From: Oscillospiraceae bacterium
GTDB taxonomy: Bacteria > Bacillota_A > Clostridia > Oscillospirales > Oscillospiraceae
Assembly (NCBI GenBank): GCA_015068055.1
Contig: SVLG01000056.1
Location: 1 to 13,864 of the forward strand
DNA: 13,864 bases
Reading direction: 5' to 3'
A program made the position numbers and the translations under genes. Positions 12,490 to 13,864 of this stretch are shown here, in pieces; within the stretch, counting starts at the first letter, position 1; each line of letters begins with the position of its first letter. The notes beneath the pieces were generated by a model, which was not told the DNA's origin, ran no database searches, and saw only the letters and a program-made list of their open reading frames with translations.

Positions 12490-12762
12490 ATGGCTAAAGA
12501 GGAAAACAAGGCAGTCAGCGCCCAGGCCAAGGGCAATGCTGTCAAGCGAACCGACAAGAAGCTTGGTTTCTTTGAACGCGTGAAGAAATGGTTCCGCGAC
12601 ATGAAGAGCGAGCTGAAGAAGGTTATTTGGCCGACCCCCAAGCAGTTCATGAAGAACACCGGTGTTGCTCTGGTCGTTATGGCCGGTGCGGCTATCGTGC
12701 TCTGGGGCTTCGATGCACTCGCTGGCGGTGCTGTCAAGGCTCTGATCACATTGGTGGGCTGA
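12490..12762 (+). CDS. secE: Preprotein translocase subunit SecE
   Basis: Essential small subunit that clamps SecY in the Sec translocon. The 90-residue product has a charged, Lys-rich N-terminal part, the conserved amphipathic cytoplasmic segment (FFERVKKWFRDMKSELKKVIWPTPKQ) and one membrane segment (about 57-75, VALVVMAGAAIVLWGF), the single-span form typical of Gram-positives. ATG is preceded by AAAGGA. The stop codon is one base from the nusG ATG. Confidence 0.96.
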   Translation: MAKEENKAVSAQAKGNAVKRTDKKLGFFERVKKWFRDMKSELKKVIWPTPKQFMKNTGVALVVMAGAAIVLWGFDALAGGAVKALITLVG

Positions 12763-12763
12763 A

Positions 12764-13291
12764 ATGTCCGATAACGCAAAATGGTATGTGGTCCACACAT
12801 ACTCCGGCTATGAAGATTCCGTCGCCGCGGCCATTATGAAGGCTGCGGAAAACCGTCGGATGCAGGATCTCATTCTGGAGGTCAATATCCCTCTGGAAAC
12901 CGTCGTTGAGCACACGGACAAGGGCGAAAAGATCGCCAAGCACAAGGTCTTTCCCGGTTACGTGCTGGTCAAAATGGTCATGACGGATGAGAGTTGGCAT
13001 CTGGTCCGCAACTGCCGCGGCTGCACCGGTTTCGTGGGCTCCGGCGGCAAGGCCATTCCCCTGACGGAGGACGAGATCCTGGCCATGGGTGTGGAACACA
13101 GAGAGATTTCCGTGGGCTTCGCTCTGGGCGATACGGTCCGCATTACGGACGGCCCGCTGGAAGGTTTCCTCGGCATTGTGGACGAGCTCGACGCAGAGCG
13201 CGAAACCGTCCGCCTTATCGTCTCGATGTTCGGCAGAGAGACGCCGGTTGATCTGGAACTTGACCAGGTTGAACCGGCAACTGAAGAATGA
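12764..13291 (+). CDS. nusG: Transcription termination/antitermination factor NusG
   Basis: RNA polymerase-binding elongation factor linking transcription to translation and Rho-dependent or pausing control. The 175-residue length is typical. The NGN domain (about 1-110) opens KWYVVHTYSGYEDSVA and contains VFPGYVLVKMVM and the NCRGCTGFVGSGGKAIPL stretch. The KOW domain follows (about 122-170: GDTVRITDGPLEGFLGIVDEL). The ATG is one base after the secE stop, with no strong ribosome binding site, so it is probably translated by coupling. Confidence 0.97.
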   Translation: MSDNAKWYVVHTYSGYEDSVAAAIMKAAENRRMQDLILEVNIPLETVVEHTDKGEKIAKHKVFPGYVLVKMVMTDESWHLVRNCRGCTGFVGSGGKAIPLTEDEILAMGVEHREISVGFALGDTVRITDGPLEGFLGIVDELDAERETVRLIVSMFGRETPVDLELDQVEPATEE

Positions 13292-13311
13292 ATTACGGAG
13301 GTGCTTGAACA

Positions 13312-13737
13312 ATGGCACAGAAAATTGTTGGTTACGTCAGATTTCAGGTTCCCGCCGGTAAGGCTACTCCGGCTCCCCCCGTGGGCCCGGCTCTCGGCCA
13401 GTACGGCGTGAACATTTCCCAGTTCACCAAGGACTTTAACGAGCGCACCAAGAACGACATGGGCATGATGATCCCCGTCATCATCACTGTCTATTCCGAC
13501 CGCAGCTTTACCTTTGTTACCAAGACTCCCCCCACCGCCCTTCTCATCAAGAAGGCCTGCGGTATCGACAGCGGTTCCGGCGTGCCTCAGCGCGACAAGG
13601 TTGCCACCCTCAGCAAGGAAGATCTGCGCAAGATCGCTGAGCAGAAGATGCCCGACCTCAACTGCACCAGCATTGAGGCTGCCATGAGCATGGTCGCCGG
13701 CACCTGCCGCAGCATGGGCGTTCTCGTCGGGGAATAA
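13312..13737 (+). CDS. rplK: 50S ribosomal protein L11
   Basis: L11 forms the GTPase-associated stalk base with 23S rRNA. The 141-residue length is exact for the family. The N-terminal domain shows [30 protein letters not shown]; the C-terminal RNA-binding domain shows [19 protein letters not shown] and [18 protein letters not shown], in place of the commoner GTARSMG. ATG is preceded by GGAGGT. It is followed by rplA after 59 nt. Confidence 0.97.
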   Translation: MAQKIVGYVRFQVPAGKATPAPPVGPALGQYGVNISQFTKDFNERTKNDMGMMIPVIITVYSDRSFTFVTKTPPTALLIKKACGIDSGSGVPQRDKVATLSKEDLRKIAEQKMPDLNCTSIEAAMSMVAGTCRSMGVLVGE

Positions 13738-13746
13738 ATCCCCAGC

Positions 13747-13776
13747 GTGGGAGGAAGTAACCTTCCGAAAAACCAC
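13747..13776 (+). promoter_or_regulatory. Possible L1-binding hairpin between rplK and rplA
   Basis: Inner stem GGAAG/CTTCC (13753-13757 with 13762-13766), outer stem GTGG/CCAC (13747-13750 with 13773-13776), separated by an asymmetric internal loop (GA against GAAAAA). Two short stems around an asymmetric loop is the general shape of L1 autoregulatory sites on mRNA. The match is by eye only. Confidence 0.4.
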
Positions 13777-13796
13777 ATATTATGGAGGAATGACAA

Positions 13797-13864
13797 GTGT
13801 TCAGAGGTAAGAATTATAAAGAGAGCGCTAAGCTCGTTGATAAGCAGAATCTTTATGAGCCCAA
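13797..13864 (+). CDS. rplA: 50S ribosomal protein L1 (N-terminal 22 codons; runs off the window)
   Basis: GTG at 13797-13799, eight nt after GGAGG, opens a frame reading MFRGKNYKESAKLVDKQNLY. This matches the L1 N-terminus (family pattern GKKYxEAxKLVD). An ATG at 13790 is out of frame and stops after six codons, so GTG is the start. L1 follows L11 in nearly all bacteria, which supports the call. Only the first tenth of the gene is visible. Confidence 0.9.
   Translation, partial: MFRGKNYKESAKLVDKQNLYEP

Overview
The window looks like chromosomal core DNA of a Gram-positive, fairly GC-rich gut-type member of the Clostridia (Oscillospiraceae/Ruminococcaceae-like). This is inferred from gene order (tig-clpP-clpX, rplS-lepB-ylqF-rnhB-yraN, rpmG-secE-nusG-rplK-rplA), strong AGGAGG-type ribosome binding sites, sigma-A promoters, a DUF1540 protein, and the paired radical SAM/DUF2344 genes. 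A genus cannot be fixed from the sequence alone.

Layout. From 1 to about 11110 almost everything is on the minus strand. Read in the direction of transcription (right to left) the blocks are: (a) an ECF sigma factor gene overlapping a gene for a single-pass membrane protein (11110-9390), ended by a hairpin terminator; (b) a B12-binding-type radical SAM gene overlapping its DUF2344 partner (9080-6593); (c) rplS with its own promoter and a bidirectional terminator; (d) lepB-ylqF-rnhB-yraN, tightly packed and overlapping, from a separate promoter with an unusual inverted repeat; (e) a metallophosphoesterase; (f) tig-clpP-clpX, the classic trigger factor/ClpXP protein quality-control cluster, with clpX cut by the window edge. 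On the plus strand are a 57-residue DUF1540 gene (3356-3529) and a tRNA-Pro(CGG) with a perfect-consensus promoter and its own terminator.

The stretch 11111-12300 is the accessory-looking part. It holds a second promoter of the same architecture as that of the ECF sigma gene, driving only a remnant of another sigma gene; a small Lar-like zinc-ribbon gene; a tRNA-Gly(CCC); and, 141 bp downstream, an exact 23-bp copy of the tRNA 3' end, with structured non-coding DNA and a terminator between the copies and a second terminator after. From 12304 to the right edge lies the rpmG-secE-nusG-rplK-rplA operon, preceded by a promoter and an intrinsic-terminator-like hairpin placed almost at the predicted transcription start.

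The core genes serve protein synthesis, folding, export and turnover: ribosomal proteins L33, L19, L11, L1; RbgA for 50S assembly; SecE and signal peptidase for export; trigger factor and ClpXP for folding and degradation. The most novel material is the paired ECF promoters with the sigma/membrane-protein pair (a likely autoregulated envelope-sensing system with an unfamiliar sensor domain) and the tRNA-Gly 3'-end repeat element.
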